39,203 nucleotides of DNA, taken from the NCBI GenBank assembly GCA_026388515.1, contig JAPLJO010000074.1, forward strand, positions 1-39,203, read 5' to 3'. Position numbers and translations under genes: made by a program. The notes below the pieces were generated by a model. It did no database searches. It was not told the origin of the DNA and saw only the letters and a program-made list of their open reading frames with translations. Positions 20,447 through 28,703 of this stretch are shown piece after piece; positions within the stretch are counted from its first letter, which is position 1; each line of letters opens with the position of its first letter. Source of the stretch: Deltaproteobacteria bacterium (lineage in GTDB: Bacteria > Desulfobacterota > Syntrophia > Syntrophales > UBA2210).

Positions 20447-20508
20447 CTGCGGGGAAGAGCAGGAGATGAGGTAGAATCATTATCCATGACTATCCGGGGG
20501 TATGGCCG

Positions 20509-20985
20509 ATGAAATTGAAATATGCACTATTCGCAGGGACGCTCTTTGCAACGGTGATTATCGATCAACTTCTGAAGTCCTCCATACGGTCCATGATGGC
20601 GCTTCACGACTCCATCACGGTGATACCCGGTTTTTTTAATATCACCTACGGCACCAATCCCGGCGCTGCCTTCGGGTTCCTGGCCAAGGCCCCTCCCGCG
20701 TTTCGCACGCTTTTTTTAATCCTTGTGTCCATTGTTGCCATCGTGCTGATTCTCTATTTCATCGTGAAGAACAAGGCCACCGACAACCTTCTCACACTGT
20801 CGCTCTCCCTCATCATGGGCGGCGCCATCGGAAACCTCGTGGACCGCGTGCGGGCGGGCGAGGTGACCGACTTTCTTGATTTCTCCCTCGCCTCCTACCA
20901 CTGGCCGGCCTTCAACATGGCCGATTCGTTTATCTCCATCGGGGCGGTCATTCTTATCTACGAGATATTCAAGAGACGGGGATAG
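20509..20985 (+). CDS. lspA: Lipoprotein signal peptidase (signal peptidase II)
   Basis: A 158-residue inner-membrane aspartyl protease with four hydrophobic segments. The two catalytic aspartates are visible: Asp121 in GEVTDFLDF and Asp139 in FNMADSFISIG, along with the conserved DQLLK near the N-terminus and NPGAAFG. It cleaves signal peptides of prolipoproteins. The ATG at 20509 has a G-rich but weak ribosome site. It follows ileS, as in many bacteria, and converges with a lipoprotein gene downstream that would be one of its own substrates. Confidence 0.96.
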   Translation: MKLKYALFAGTLFATVIIDQLLKSSIRSMMALHDSITVIPGFFNITYGTNPGAAFGFLAKAPPAFRTLFLILVSIVAIVLILYFIVKNKATDNLLTLSLSLIMGGAIGNLVDRVRAGEVTDFLDFSLASYHWPAFNMADSFISIGAVILIYEIFKRRG

Positions 20986-20986
20986 C

Positions 20987-21002
20987 GCGGCATCGCTGCC
21001 GC
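20987..21002. terminator. Small hairpin between lspA and the convergent lipoprotein gene
   Basis: GCGGCA-TCGC-TGCCGC, 6-bp stem immediately after the lspA stop codon; no T-run. Weak candidate only. Confidence 0.3.
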
Positions 21003-21089
21003 CCCGCATCGAGCACTCGAGCAATCATACCTGCGCATACATCACCGGGCGGGCGAAGGTGACCTTTGCCGCTGGAGGGATTCCGCCTC

Positions 21090-21545
21090 TCAGGGGGGCA
21101 GCACAATCGTCACATCGAGGGACTGGCTTCCCCATTCAAGGGCATCATCGTGATCGCGGAAGAAGATATCGATATGATCACCGGTGATGGCCGTCCCCCG
21201 GTCGTGCACGACACCCCACCCGTACCCCGGGACATACATTCGTGTACCGAAGGGATAGTAAGGATCCGCGGCGATGGTTCCCTTGCGGGCCCTCGTGCCG
21301 TCCGCCGTGATGCCGATTTCTTTTTCCTCACCCTCACGGGGGCCGTAGGCGTAGACGGGAGGGCCGACGTAATTAAACTTTCTCTTCCATCCGCATGACT
21401 CGGGACCCGCATCGTAGGCGGTGACCAGCATCCTGCGCACTTCCTTCCGCCCCCTCCCGGCGGGGAAGGTGGCACAGCTCGAAATAAAGAAGAGTATCGT
21501 GAAAAGAATTACACATCCGGTGACGGTGCGATGGTGACCTTTCAT
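21090..21545 (-). CDS. 3D (Asp-Asp-Asp) domain lipoprotein, MltA-C-terminal-like
   Basis: A 151-residue predicted lipoprotein. The signal peptide MKGHHRTVTGCVILF... ends in lipobox ISSC (Cys24). The mature part carries a 3D domain: VTAYDAGPESCGWK, ADGTRARKGTIAADPYYPFGTRMYVPGYG, and HDRGTAITGDHIDIFFRDHDDALEWG. In MltA and RpfB-like proteins this double-psi barrel with three aspartates cleaves peptidoglycan glycan strands, so cell-wall lytic activity is likely. The start is uncertain: the ATG at 21545 fits the signal peptide, whereas an ATG at 21629 follows the dctQ-like stop codon by one base and would add 28 basic residues. Neither has a strong ribosome site. Confidence 0.78.
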   Translation of the reverse strand: MKGHHRTVTGCVILFTILFFISSCATFPAGRGRKEVRRMLVTAYDAGPESCGWKRKFNYVGPPVYAYGPREGEEKEIGITADGTRARKGTIAADPYYPFGTRMYVPGYGWGVVHDRGTAITGDHIDIFFRDHDDALEWGSQSLDVTIVLPP

Positions 21546-21630
21546 AGTAGGGAAAATACCATGGAACCGCCCCGGCTTCAAGACGAGATACCGGCGCTTC
21601 CGGTGCCCCCGCCGTTCCGGGTGACGCATC

Positions 21631-22116
21631 CTATTTTGATTTCGTTGTGCTGAATGTCACCAAAAGGTCATAGGCGAGCACTATGCAGACGAGAATGCAT
21701 CCGCCGGCGATGCTCAGGATGAAGGGATAAATAGGCATCTGGATGGTGAGCGATACCTCGCCGCTTGCCCTCAAATCAAGGGCGTAGCGTGTGCTCTGCC
21801 ATGCCACGATTCCAAAGAGCACAATGGCGATGAGGTGATTTACGGTGTCAAGCGCCGCCTTGATTCTTCTGGGAAGTTTCTGGACGATGAATTCCACCGA
21901 AATATGGCCTTTTTCTTCCGTCGTATAGGCGAGCGAGAGTGCAATCACCACGGTCCCCAGGAGACCTACGATCTCGTAGGTCCCGGGGATCGGATGACGG
22001 AAAAAGCGGAGCACGACGTCGCTGCAGGTCAGGAGCATCATTCCCACCAGGGCGGCTGCAGCGATCCAGTTGGCGCCGCCTGCGATTAAATGAATGGTAT
22101 CACCGAGTTTTTTCAT
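21631..22116 (-). CDS. TRAP transporter small permease (DctQ family)
   Basis: A 161-residue integral membrane protein with four hydrophobic segments and the DctQ pattern (GMMLLTCSDVVLRFF, PIPGTYEIVGLLGTVVIALSLAYT, GHISVEF). TRAP small subunits pair with a large DctM permease and a periplasmic binding protein to import organic acids using an ion gradient. The binding protein gene is 210 bp upstream on the same strand. No large permease gene follows; the next gene is the 3D lipoprotein. I chose the ATG at 22116 (MKKLGDTIHL); a GTG at 22149 would add 11 polar residues. Confidence 0.85.
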   Translation of the reverse strand: MKKLGDTIHLIAGGANWIAAAALVGMMLLTCSDVVLRFFRHPIPGTYEIVGLLGTVVIALSLAYTTEEKGHISVEFIVQKLPRRIKAALDTVNHLIAIVLFGIVAWQSTRYALDLRASGEVSLTIQMPIYPFILSIAGGCILVCIVLAYDLLVTFSTTKSK

Positions 22117-22191
22117 GGAATGTTCTTTTTGTTCGGGTACTCCCCGCACTCATCACGGGGCCATGCCGGTTCAGGAAGCGCGTTCTCCTAT

Positions 22192-22206
22192 CCCGCCCGA
22201 GGCGGG
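22192..22206. repeat. Short GC hairpin between dctP-like and dctQ-like genes
   Basis: CCCGCC-CGA-GGCGGG, in the 210-bp gap between the binding-protein and small-permease genes. A second pairing, TGAGGCG with CGCCTCA, lies at about 22249-22275. Such hairpins between TRAP genes may set unequal expression by stabilising the binding-protein mRNA (inference). Confidence 0.35.
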
Positions 22207-22326
22207 CTCTCGACAATATCCCCGGTCAAGGCGCACACATTCCAGGAAGTGAGGCGAACGGTGAACGTCCGCCTCAGTAATGAGGAAGAGCGCGCCACAC
22301 AGAAGATGACCTTTCCTGCGAATTAA

Positions 22327-23346
22327 TTACTTGCTGAATTTCGCAATCAGTCTTCTGATTTCGGCTATCGCCTTTTTTCCGGGAAGGCCTTTCTCCTCTT
22401 TGGCCTTCACATACTCGTCGATGGCCGGCTGTGCCGCCGCCGCCCACCTGGCGTTTTCCTCGGCGGAAAGGGGAATGATTTCATTTCCCAGGCTGAGTGA
22501 GAACGCTCTCCCTTCAGCGTCGCTCTCGTCCCACACGGTGCCATGTTTATCAATCCATTGAAGGCTCACTTCTTCAAAGATTTTTTTGATATCGTCGGGC
22601 AAAGCATTCCATTTGTCAAGATTCATCACCACAAACATAGCCGTGGTATACCCGATGTCGGTACATTCGGTGGTGTATTTAATAACCTCCGCCTGTTTCC
22701 AGCCTTTCAGTGTTTCCATCGGTGCAAATGTTCCTTCAACCACGCCCTTCTGAAGGGCTTCGTAGGTTTCACCCTGCGGCATCGCCACCGGGACCGCACC
22801 GAGGGCACTCGCCACCGAAGGATTGGGACAACGTATCTTCATGCCCTTGAGATCGGCGATTGTTTTCACCGGTTTTTTGGTGTGGAGCAGTCCGGGACCA
22901 TGGGCGTGGATATAGAGAAGCTTTACATCATTCAGTTCCGCAGGTTTCATTTCCTGGTAGAATTCATTGGCAACACGTGTCGCCACCATGCCCGTGGGGT
23001 ATCCGTGTGGAAGATCGAGGGACTCCATAACGGGGAACCGCCCGCGCGTATAGGCGAAGCAGGACATGCCGATATCAGAAATTCCTTTTGCCACGCCATC
23101 ATAACACTGGTCCGCCTTGGTGAGGGTTCCTCCCGGAAAGGCTGTGATGGTGACTGCTCCATTGGTACGTTTCTGAATTTCTTCCGCCCATGCCATCGCC
23201 TCTTTACACTGACTATGGGTGGGACCGAAAAAGATGCTGTACGTGAGGTTGACCGTTTTTGCCTGCACGTCACTACTGCTCGCGGGAATCAATAGCAAAG
23301 CCGCCGCGATGACTGCAAGTACGAGAGCCGATAGTTTCTTCTGCAT
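22327..23346 (-). CDS. TRAP transporter substrate-binding protein (DctP family)
   Basis: A 339-residue periplasmic binding protein. A Sec signal peptide ends near VQA-K (residues 1-29). The mature protein follows the DctP pattern: [37 protein letters not shown], then [41 protein letters not shown], which contains the conserved substrate-carboxylate arginine (KIR), and a long C-terminal helix. It delivers a carboxylate-type solute to its membrane partners; the ligand cannot be inferred. The ATG at 23346 follows AAGGAGG. It is the first gene of the short TRAP operon. Confidence 0.93.
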   Translation of the reverse strand: MQKKLSALVLAVIAAALLLIPASSSDVQAKTVNLTYSIFFGPTHSQCKEAMAWAEEIQKRTNGAVTITAFPGGTLTKADQCYDGVAKGISDIGMSCFAYTRGRFPVMESLDLPHGYPTGMVATRVANEFYQEMKPAELNDVKLLYIHAHGPGLLHTKKPVKTIADLKGMKIRCPNPSVASALGAVPVAMPQGETYEALQKGVVEGTFAPMETLKGWKQAEVIKYTTECTDIGYTTAMFVVMNLDKWNALPDDIKKIFEEVSLQWIDKHGTVWDESDAEGRAFSLSLGNEIIPLSAEENARWAAAAQPAIDEYVKAKEEKGLPGKKAIAEIRRLIAKFSK

Positions 23347-24025
23347 GGGTTCCTCCTTATTCTATTATGGTAGTGCTTCTTGCCTCATTTTTTAAGGGAA
23401 AGGCAAGTGGTTCGGTATGTGGGTCCTGGAAAATACGGGTTACTCGGAAAACCGGGGGAGCCTGCGCAACCATCACGAACGACGGCCGGCAGGCATCAAT
23501 ACATGTAGGTGATGCAGTAGAAGAGAATACGATGGAATGGTGTGGTACAAAATTTCATCTTTGCACGCTGGTTTTTATTGTTGCTGTTTCAGCTATTGTA
23601 TTTTTAATTCCCTGTCAAGTCTTTTTTCGAAGGAATCCTCTGCCGTTGCAGAAGCACCGGGCATGGTCACGCGCGGTGCCGTCTACGGCGACTCTCCCGG
23701 CGGCAGTCTTCCGCGGGGATTCCGCCGACCCCTGTTTATTCATCCTGCCGGGTCTTTTTCAGTTCCGACTTCAGCTGCGCGGTCTCGGCCCTGCTTCTTC
23801 CCGGCTCTTCTTTCGTATGGATATGAGTACCGGTTGCGAGTGGTAAAAGAGGTAGCATAAAAACATGTCGCGGGTAAGCCGAAATTAGGAAAAAGTACTT
23901 GCCTAAAAATAAATATTACATTAAGTTACACTACCTTTCGGGATGGGAAGAGGGTTGGTTCAATGCCCTTCCGGGGGGCCGCGGGAGAAGGCTGCTTTTC
24001 TCGCACTGAAAGATGAATATCACCC
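23347..24025. other. Gene-poor gap between dctP-like gene and hisI (679 bp)
   Basis: No convincing gene. On the + strand, frames near 23367-23860 stay open but lack a ribosome site and family features. On the - strand, 23736-23858 would encode 40 residues with a charged, helix-like tail (AQLKSELKKTRQDE), also without a ribosome site. TGTCAA at 23613-23618 read on the - strand is a TTGACA hexamer, but its nearest good -10 (TACAAT) is only 12 bp away. About 23890-23935 is very AT-rich and probably holds the promoter of the his cluster, but I cannot fix its hexamers. Confidence 0.5.
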
Positions 24026-24391
24026 ATGATAGAACTTGATTTTGACAAGGGGGGAGGAATTATTCCCGCCATCGCCCAGGATTGCAGATCAGGCGAAGTG
24101 CTGATGCTTGCCTATATGAACCGTGATTCCTTTGCAAAGACGATGGAGACAGGGAAAGCAACCTACTGGAGCAGGTCGAGGAATGCGCTGTGGGTGAAAG
24201 GTGAAACCTCGGGCAATGTGCAGTTCGTGAAGGAAATTCTCGTGGACTGCGACAATGACGCGATTGTCCTTAAAATAGAGCAGGCCGGCGGCGTGGCATG
24301 CCATACCGGGTACCGGTCCTGTTTTTTCAGAAAAATTTCCGGCGGATCGCTGGAAGTGATAGGGGAAAGGATATACGATCCGGGAGAGTGA
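24026..24391 (+). CDS. hisI: Phosphoribosyl-AMP cyclohydrolase
   Basis: A 121-residue stand-alone HisI, without the HisE pyrophosphatase domain found in fused forms. Signatures include [55 protein letters not shown] and [12 protein letters not shown]; the cysteines are metal ligands. It opens the ring of phosphoribosyl-AMP in histidine synthesis, a cytoplasmic step. hisG starts 7 bp downstream, so the two are cotranscribed and probably translationally linked. Confidence 0.96.
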   Translation: MIELDFDKGGGIIPAIAQDCRSGEVLMLAYMNRDSFAKTMETGKATYWSRSRNALWVKGETSGNVQFVKEILVDCDNDAIVLKIEQAGGVACHTGYRSCFFRKISGGSLEVIGERIYDPGE

Positions 24392-24398
24392 AAAGGAA

Positions 24399-25271
24399 AT
24401 GAATCAGTTGAAGATCGGCATTCCCAAGGGAAGCCTCGAAGCGAATACAGTGGAGTTGTTCAGGAAGGCCGGCTGGCGCATCACCTATGATGAACGCAGC
24501 TATTTTCCCGATATTGATGATGAGGAGATGTGCTGTTCGCTGGTCAGGGCCCAGGAGATGTCGCGGTATGTCGATGAGGGTATCCTCGACCTTGGCTTGA
24601 CGGGACGCGACTGGGTGCTGGAAAACGAATCCGACGTGGTGGTGGTGCAGGACCTCGTCTACTCGAAAGCCTCCACGAGGCAGGCGCGGTGGGTTCTGGT
24701 GGTGCGGGAGGATTCCCCCATCACGCGCATCGAGGATCTCCAGGGAAAACGGATTTCCACGGAGCTCGTCAACTTTACGAAACGTTACTTCGAGGAGCGT
24801 AATGTCGGTGTTCATGTGGAATTCTCCTGGGGGGCGACGGAAGCCAAGGTAGTGGAGGGTCTCGTCGATGCTATCGTCGAGGTCACCGAGACGGGGAGTA
24901 CCCTCCGGGCCAACAAGCTTAAAATCATAGAAGAACTCATGAAAACGAACACCCAGCTGATTGCCAATAAAGCGGCCTGGGATGATCCCTGGAAGAGAAA
25001 AAAAATCGAGCAGATAAGCACGCTCCTCAAGGGATCACTCATGGCGATGGGCAAGGTGGGACTGAAATTGAATGTATCAAAGGAAAATCTGGCACGGGTG
25101 GTGCTCCTGCTCCCCTCGCTCAAAGCCCCGACGACCTCCGCGTTGTACAAGGAAGAATGGTTCGCCGTTGAGGCAATTGTGGAAAAGGATATCGTGAGGG
25201 ACCTGATTCCCCTGCTCAGGGAAGCCGGTGCAGAGGGAATTATCGAATATCCTCTCAACAAGGTAATCTGA
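24399..25271 (+). CDS. hisG: ATP phosphoribosyltransferase, long form
   Basis: A 290-residue HisG of the long class, with a C-terminal ACT-like regulatory domain that allows histidine feedback without HisZ. The catalytic domain shows [31 protein letters not shown] and the PRPP-binding loop [30 protein letters not shown]; the C-terminal domain ends [22 protein letters not shown]. It commits ATP and PRPP to histidine synthesis. The ATG at 24399 follows AAAAGGAA. hisB starts 12 bp downstream. Confidence 0.97.
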   Translation: MNQLKIGIPKGSLEANTVELFRKAGWRITYDERSYFPDIDDEEMCCSLVRAQEMSRYVDEGILDLGLTGRDWVLENESDVVVVQDLVYSKASTRQARWVLVVREDSPITRIEDLQGKRISTELVNFTKRYFEERNVGVHVEFSWGATEAKVVEGLVDAIVEVTETGSTLRANKLKIIEELMKTNTQLIANKAAWDDPWKRKKIEQISTLLKGSLMAMGKVGLKLNVSKENLARVVLLLPSLKAPTTSALYKEEWFAVEAIVEKDIVRDLIPLLREAGAEGIIEYPLNKVI

Positions 25272-25283
25272 AGGGGGTGCACA

Positions 25284-25871
25284 ATGGCGAGAAAAGGATC
25301 GGTGACGCGAAAGACCAGGGAAACCGATGTGCGCGCGGAAATCATCATGGAGGGCCGAGGGAGAGGCGCCATATCCACGACGATTCCCTTCCTTGACCAC
25401 ATGCTTACCCTGCTCGCACGCCACGGATTCATGGATATCACCGTCAGGGCGACGGGGGATACAGAGGTTGATTACCATCACCTCGTCGAGGATGTGGGAA
25501 TCACCCTCGGCAAAGCCCTTCAGAAAGCACTGGGCGACAAGGTCGGCATGTCCCGGTACGGGTCGGCCTCCGTTCCCATGGATGAGAGCCTGGCGGAGGT
25601 GAGCATTGACGTCTCGGGAAGGCCCTACCTTGTATGGAATGCCGATTTCAATGGAAAGAAAATCAGGGACTTTGATCCTCAGCTCTTCAGGGAATTCTTC
25701 AAGGCCCTCGCCGACCACGGGGGGATCACCTTGCATATTAATGTCCTGTATGGTAAGAACCCGCACCACATGATCGAGTCAATATTCAAGGCCTTTGCCC
25801 GGGCGCTGCATACGGCGACCTCGATTGATGACCGCATCAAGGATGTGTTATCGACAAAAGGAAGCCTGTAG
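25284..25871 (+). CDS. hisB: Imidazoleglycerol-phosphate dehydratase
   Basis: A 195-residue monofunctional IGPD, lacking the phosphatase domain of enterobacterial HisB. Metal-binding histidine/glutamate motifs are visible: FLDHMLTLLARHG, DYHHLVEDVGITLGKAL, and LADHGGITLHINVLYGKNPHHMIESIFKAFARAL. It dehydrates imidazoleglycerol phosphate in histidine synthesis. The ATG at 25284 follows AAGGGGGT. It is third in the his cluster. Confidence 0.97.
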   Translation: MARKGSVTRKTRETDVRAEIIMEGRGRGAISTTIPFLDHMLTLLARHGFMDITVRATGDTEVDYHHLVEDVGITLGKALQKALGDKVGMSRYGSASVPMDESLAEVSIDVSGRPYLVWNADFNGKKIRDFDPQLFREFFKALADHGGITLHINVLYGKNPHHMIESIFKAFARALHTATSIDDRIKDVLSTKGSL

Positions 25872-25952
25872 GGTGTGTATCTCTCCGCCGTCGACGCATG
25901 AACCAAAACCCCTGCCGTATGTTTCCATAGGGAGTGTTGCCGCCACGAGGGG

Positions 25953-26696
25953 GTGATTTCCATCAGGAACTATTTCCCGTATTCAAGAGGTTGCTACAGT
26001 TGTATCGCGGTGCTGGTCCTCTGCGTCTCAATCGCGGGCTGTGCGGCTGACCGTTCCGTGACGGAGCGGCCGGCATCATACGCCGTGTCGCAGAAAGCCT
26101 TTACCACGATCGCCGTGGTTCCCTTTCAGAAAATGACCACCGATGAACCCTCCGTGCACTATGTCCGCTGCCCGGTCTCCGGATCGATCATGAGAACCTG
26201 CGCATACACGGGTGCACCCGAACAGAAGGTTGAGGAAATGTTCACCCGGCGGCTGCGGGGAATCGAATCGGTCCTCACCGTCCCCCCGGAGAGGGTGCAG
26301 GGAGCGTACAGGAGACTCGCCAGTGATTCCTTTGTCACTTCTCCATTGCAGATTGCCCGTTCCATGGGCACGGAACTGAATGTCGACGGGGTCATTCTCG
26401 GCTATCTCTTCTGTTACCGGGACCGGAAAGGATATCCCTATTCCGTCGAATATCCCGCGTCGGCGGCATTCAGCGTGTACCTGATAGATGTGAAGAGCGG
26501 CGCAATCGCGTGGAAGGGCATATTCGACAAAACACAGGCCTCTCTGATGGAGAACGTGCTCGATATATCGTCCTTCATACGGCAGGGGGGGCAGTGGGTC
26601 ACGGCGGATGAGCTTATCGAGGAAGGCGTTCTCGAAATGATGGAGTCCTTCCCCGGGGCGCGGCGAAGCGTGAGTGCCCCGGCAGAGGGAATCTGA
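25953..26696 (+). CDS. Putative outer-membrane or periplasmic lipoprotein, family not recognised
   Basis: A 247-residue predicted lipoprotein within the his cluster. A hydrophobic signal segment ends at lipobox SIAGC (Cys30). The mature protein begins with a segment including FTTIAVVPFQKMTTDEP, resembling the AVVPF strand of several envelope lipoproteins of the CsgG/LpoB/GNA1162 kind, and later has VDGVILGYLFCYRDRKG and FSVYLIDVKSGAIAWKG, again typical of that fold. Cysteines occur at CPVSGSIMRTC. A specific function cannot be given. The GTG at 25953 sits next to an AGGGG stretch, so the start is uncertain. It lies 81 bp after hisB and 200 bp before hisA, with no visible link to histidine synthesis. 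Confidence 0.7.
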   Translation: MISIRNYFPYSRGCYSCIAVLVLCVSIAGCAADRSVTERPASYAVSQKAFTTIAVVPFQKMTTDEPSVHYVRCPVSGSIMRTCAYTGAPEQKVEEMFTRRLRGIESVLTVPPERVQGAYRRLASDSFVTSPLQIARSMGTELNVDGVILGYLFCYRDRKGYPYSVEYPASAAFSVYLIDVKSGAIAWKGIFDKTQASLMENVLDISSFIRQGGQWVTADELIEEGVLEMMESFPGARRSVSAPAEGI

Positions 26697-26788
26697 GCAG
26701 TCATCATACCGGCATCTGATTTCTCCCCGCACAACGAGTTGTTGAATATTCAGTGAGAGACGGTCTCGTACAAAGTCATAATTGGCAT

Positions 26789-26873
26789 GGCTTCGCAAAA
26801 AAAGCTCCGGGTTCAAGGCGCGCGAATTCCGGGGAATGAAGCGCAGCGCGGAAGAGGGGCTTTTGACAAAGCC
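26789..26873. repeat. Palindromic intergenic repeat-like unit upstream of hisA
   Basis: The ends pair as GGCTT / AAAGCC, and an inner stem AAAAGCTCC (26800-26808) pairs with GGGGCTTTT (26856-26864). The interior holds GTTCAAGGCGCGCGAATTCC and GGGGAATGAAGCGCAGCGCGG. The layout resembles palindromic interspersed repeats I know from other deltaproteobacterial genomes, with arms like GGCTTCGTAAAAAG. It has no coding capacity, and only one copy is evident here. Confidence 0.5.
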
Positions 26874-26896
26874 GGAAGTTTGAGGGAAACCACCGC

Positions 26897-27670
26897 ATGA
26901 TCATAATCCCTGCGATAGACCTGAAGGACGGCAAATGTGTCCGTCTCATGCAGGGTGATTTCGGACGCGTGACCGTATATGCCGATGACCCCGTGGAGGT
27001 GGCGCAGAGATGGCGGGAAGCCGGCGCCGGGCGCATCCACATCGTTGACCTCGACGGTGCACGGACGGGCACTCCCTGTCACAGGGACGTTATCGAAAGA
27101 ATCGCCCGCAGTATTTCCGTTCCCCTCCAGGTCGGCGGAGGGATACGGGATAGCGCCGCCATCGCCGCCTATCGTGAGGTGGGCGTCAGGTGGGTCATCA
27201 TAGGGACCGCCGCACTGGAAAAGAGCGATTTCGTGTTCGATGTCTGCGCACGGTACCCCGGTGCGGTGATTCTCGGCATAGACGCGAGGGACGGCAGGGT
27301 TTCGGTAAAGGGCTGGCGCGAGGATACCGGGGAGACCCCCGTGGCGCTCGCCAGGCGCTACGAAACATCGGGCTGTGCCGCCATTGTCTATACCGACATC
27401 ACGCGGGACGGGACGGGAGCGGGAGTCAATACGGCAGCGACAAAGCTTCTTGCCGAATCGGTGAATATTCCCGTCATCGCCTCGGGCGGAGTATCGGGGC
27501 TGGCGGATATTGATACACTTCTGGAGATTGAACCCGCGGGCGTCATCGGCGTTATTATAGGCAGGGCGCTCTATAACGGCAGCCTTGATCTCGCCGGGGC
27601 ACTACGGCATGCCGCCCGTGCCGGGGTGCGCGGCCGGTATGCAGAGCATCCTCGCGGGGAAAAGAAATAG
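26897..27670 (+). CDS. hisA: Phosphoribosylformimino-5-aminoimidazole carboxamide ribotide isomerase
   Basis: A 257-residue TIM-barrel isomerase. Typical segments are IIPAIDLKDGKCVRLMQGDF (catalytic Asp8), IHIVDLDGARTG, PLQVGGGIRD, GIDARDGRVSVKGW, VYTDITRDGTGAGVN (second catalytic Asp), and VIASGGVSGLADI. It carries out the Amadori rearrangement in histidine synthesis. The ATG at 26897 follows GAGGGAA. hisH and hisF, which often flank hisA, are absent here; the HIT-protein gene follows 19 bp downstream. Confidence 0.96.
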   Translation: MIIIPAIDLKDGKCVRLMQGDFGRVTVYADDPVEVAQRWREAGAGRIHIVDLDGARTGTPCHRDVIERIARSISVPLQVGGGIRDSAAIAAYREVGVRWVIIGTAALEKSDFVFDVCARYPGAVILGIDARDGRVSVKGWREDTGETPVALARRYETSGCAAIVYTDITRDGTGAGVNTAATKLLAESVNIPVIASGGVSGLADIDTLLEIEPAGVIGVIIGRALYNGSLDLAGALRHAARAGVRGRYAEHPRGEKK

Positions 27671-27689
27671 AGAGGGAGGAATGGGTGCG

Positions 27690-28034
27690 ATGGAATCGTG
27701 TGTGTTCTGCAGAATCGTAAAAGGTGAACTGCCGGCGACGGTGGTATTTGAATCTGAAAGCGTCATCGCCTTCGATGATATTCATCCCATGGCGCCCGTT
27801 CATGTAATCATTATTCCGAAACGGCATATCGCGACACTGATGGACCTCGATGACAAGGGACTCGACATCATGCGGGACATCACCCGGGCGGCGCAGGAGG
27901 TGGCGCGCAAAAAGGGGGTGGATGCGAGCGGGTTCCGGATGGCGATAAACTGCAACAAAGAGGGAGGTCAGCTTATATTTCACCTCCATGCGCATCTTCT
28001 TGGTGGTGAGCAGCTTGATGACAGGATGGGATGA
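27690..28034 (+). CDS. HIT family nucleotide-binding/hydrolase protein
   Basis: A 114-residue HIT-domain protein. It starts with the zinc-type CVFCRIVKGELPA, continues with FDDIHPMAPVHVIIIPKRHI, and has the histidine triad HLHAHLLGG near the C-terminus. Members (HinT-like) hydrolyse AMP conjugates such as adenosine phosphoramidates. GGAGGA at 27675-27680 lies about ten bases before the ATG at 27690; an ATG at 27681 is in frame but only one base from the ribosome site. It is probably cotranscribed with hisA. Confidence 0.93.
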   Translation: MESCVFCRIVKGELPATVVFESESVIAFDDIHPMAPVHVIIIPKRHIATLMDLDDKGLDIMRDITRAAQEVARKKGVDASGFRMAINCNKEGGQLIFHLHAHLLGGEQLDDRMG

Positions 28035-28091
28035 GGGGCACTTGTAATTGACTTCTCACAAGAGATTTATGGGGCATGATTCAGGCACAAT

Positions 28092-28119
28092 TTGACAACG
28101 AGGCAACAGAAACTACATT
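28092..28119 (+). promoter_or_regulatory. Putative sigma-70 promoter for the yqeY-dnaG-rpoD operon
   Basis: TTGACA (28092-28097) and TACATT (28114-28119) are separated by 16 bp, in the 151-bp gap before yqeY. It is one of the best promoter matches in the window by eye. Confidence 0.6.
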
Positions 28120-28185
28120 AGAAATCATGGATGGTGCATGATACATTCGTGATAGCTTAATGAAACAAGGCAAAAAGGTGGCTCT

Positions 28186-28635
28186 ATGAACGAACTGACA
28201 AAGAAAATAGAAGCGGACATGACAAAAGCGGCGAAAACGCAGGACAAGGCGCGGCTCTCGGCGCTCAGAATGGTCAAGGCGGCGCTCCACAACAGGGAAA
28301 TCGATCTCAAAGAGGCATTCACTGAAAAAGAGGCGATTCAGGTACTGTCCTCCCTCGTAAAACAGAGAAAAGACTCGATTGAACAGTTTACAAACGGCAA
28401 GAGGTTCGATCTGGTCCGGAAGGAGGAGGCGGAACTGGCAGTGATACAGGAATTCATGCCCTCCCAGTTGACGGAGGAGGAGGTCAGAAAGATTATTGAA
28501 AATGCCATTGGTGAGACGGGGGCGACGGGGATTCGCGATATGGGGAAAGTGATGAAGGAGCTCATGCCCCATGTCACGGGCAGGACCGATGGAAAGATAG
28601 TGAGTGAGCTGGTAAAGGCGAGGTTGTCCGCCTGA
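28186..28635 (+). CDS. GatB/YqeY domain-containing protein
   Basis: A 149-residue YqeY-family protein. It has the family opening MNELTKKIEADMTKAAKTQD, ALRMVKAALHNREIDLK, EEAELAVIQEFMPSQLTEEEV and the C-terminal VMKELMPHVTGRTDGKIVSELVK. The domain also occurs at the C-terminus of GatB, where it helps bind tRNA; the stand-alone protein has no firmly assigned role. The ATG at 28186 follows AAAGGTGG. It is the first gene of a yqeY-dnaG-rpoD group, an arrangement seen in many deltaproteobacteria. Confidence 0.93.
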   Translation: MNELTKKIEADMTKAAKTQDKARLSALRMVKAALHNREIDLKEAFTEKEAIQVLSSLVKQRKDSIEQFTNGKRFDLVRKEEAELAVIQEFMPSQLTEEEVRKIIENAIGETGATGIRDMGKVMKELMPHVTGRTDGKIVSELVKARLSA

Positions 28636-28703
28636 GAAACCGCGGTGACGCGGACACTGCGGATGCTACATATCGTATGCAGCGTGCCGCTAAGGAGATT
28701 CCC

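Noticed and set aside
23367-23860. Overlapping + strand frames of 159 and 107 codons, and a 40-codon - strand frame, between the dctP-like gene and hisI
   Set aside because: No ribosome sites, no family features, and mutually incompatible frames. One hydrophobic stretch and one charged tail are not enough.
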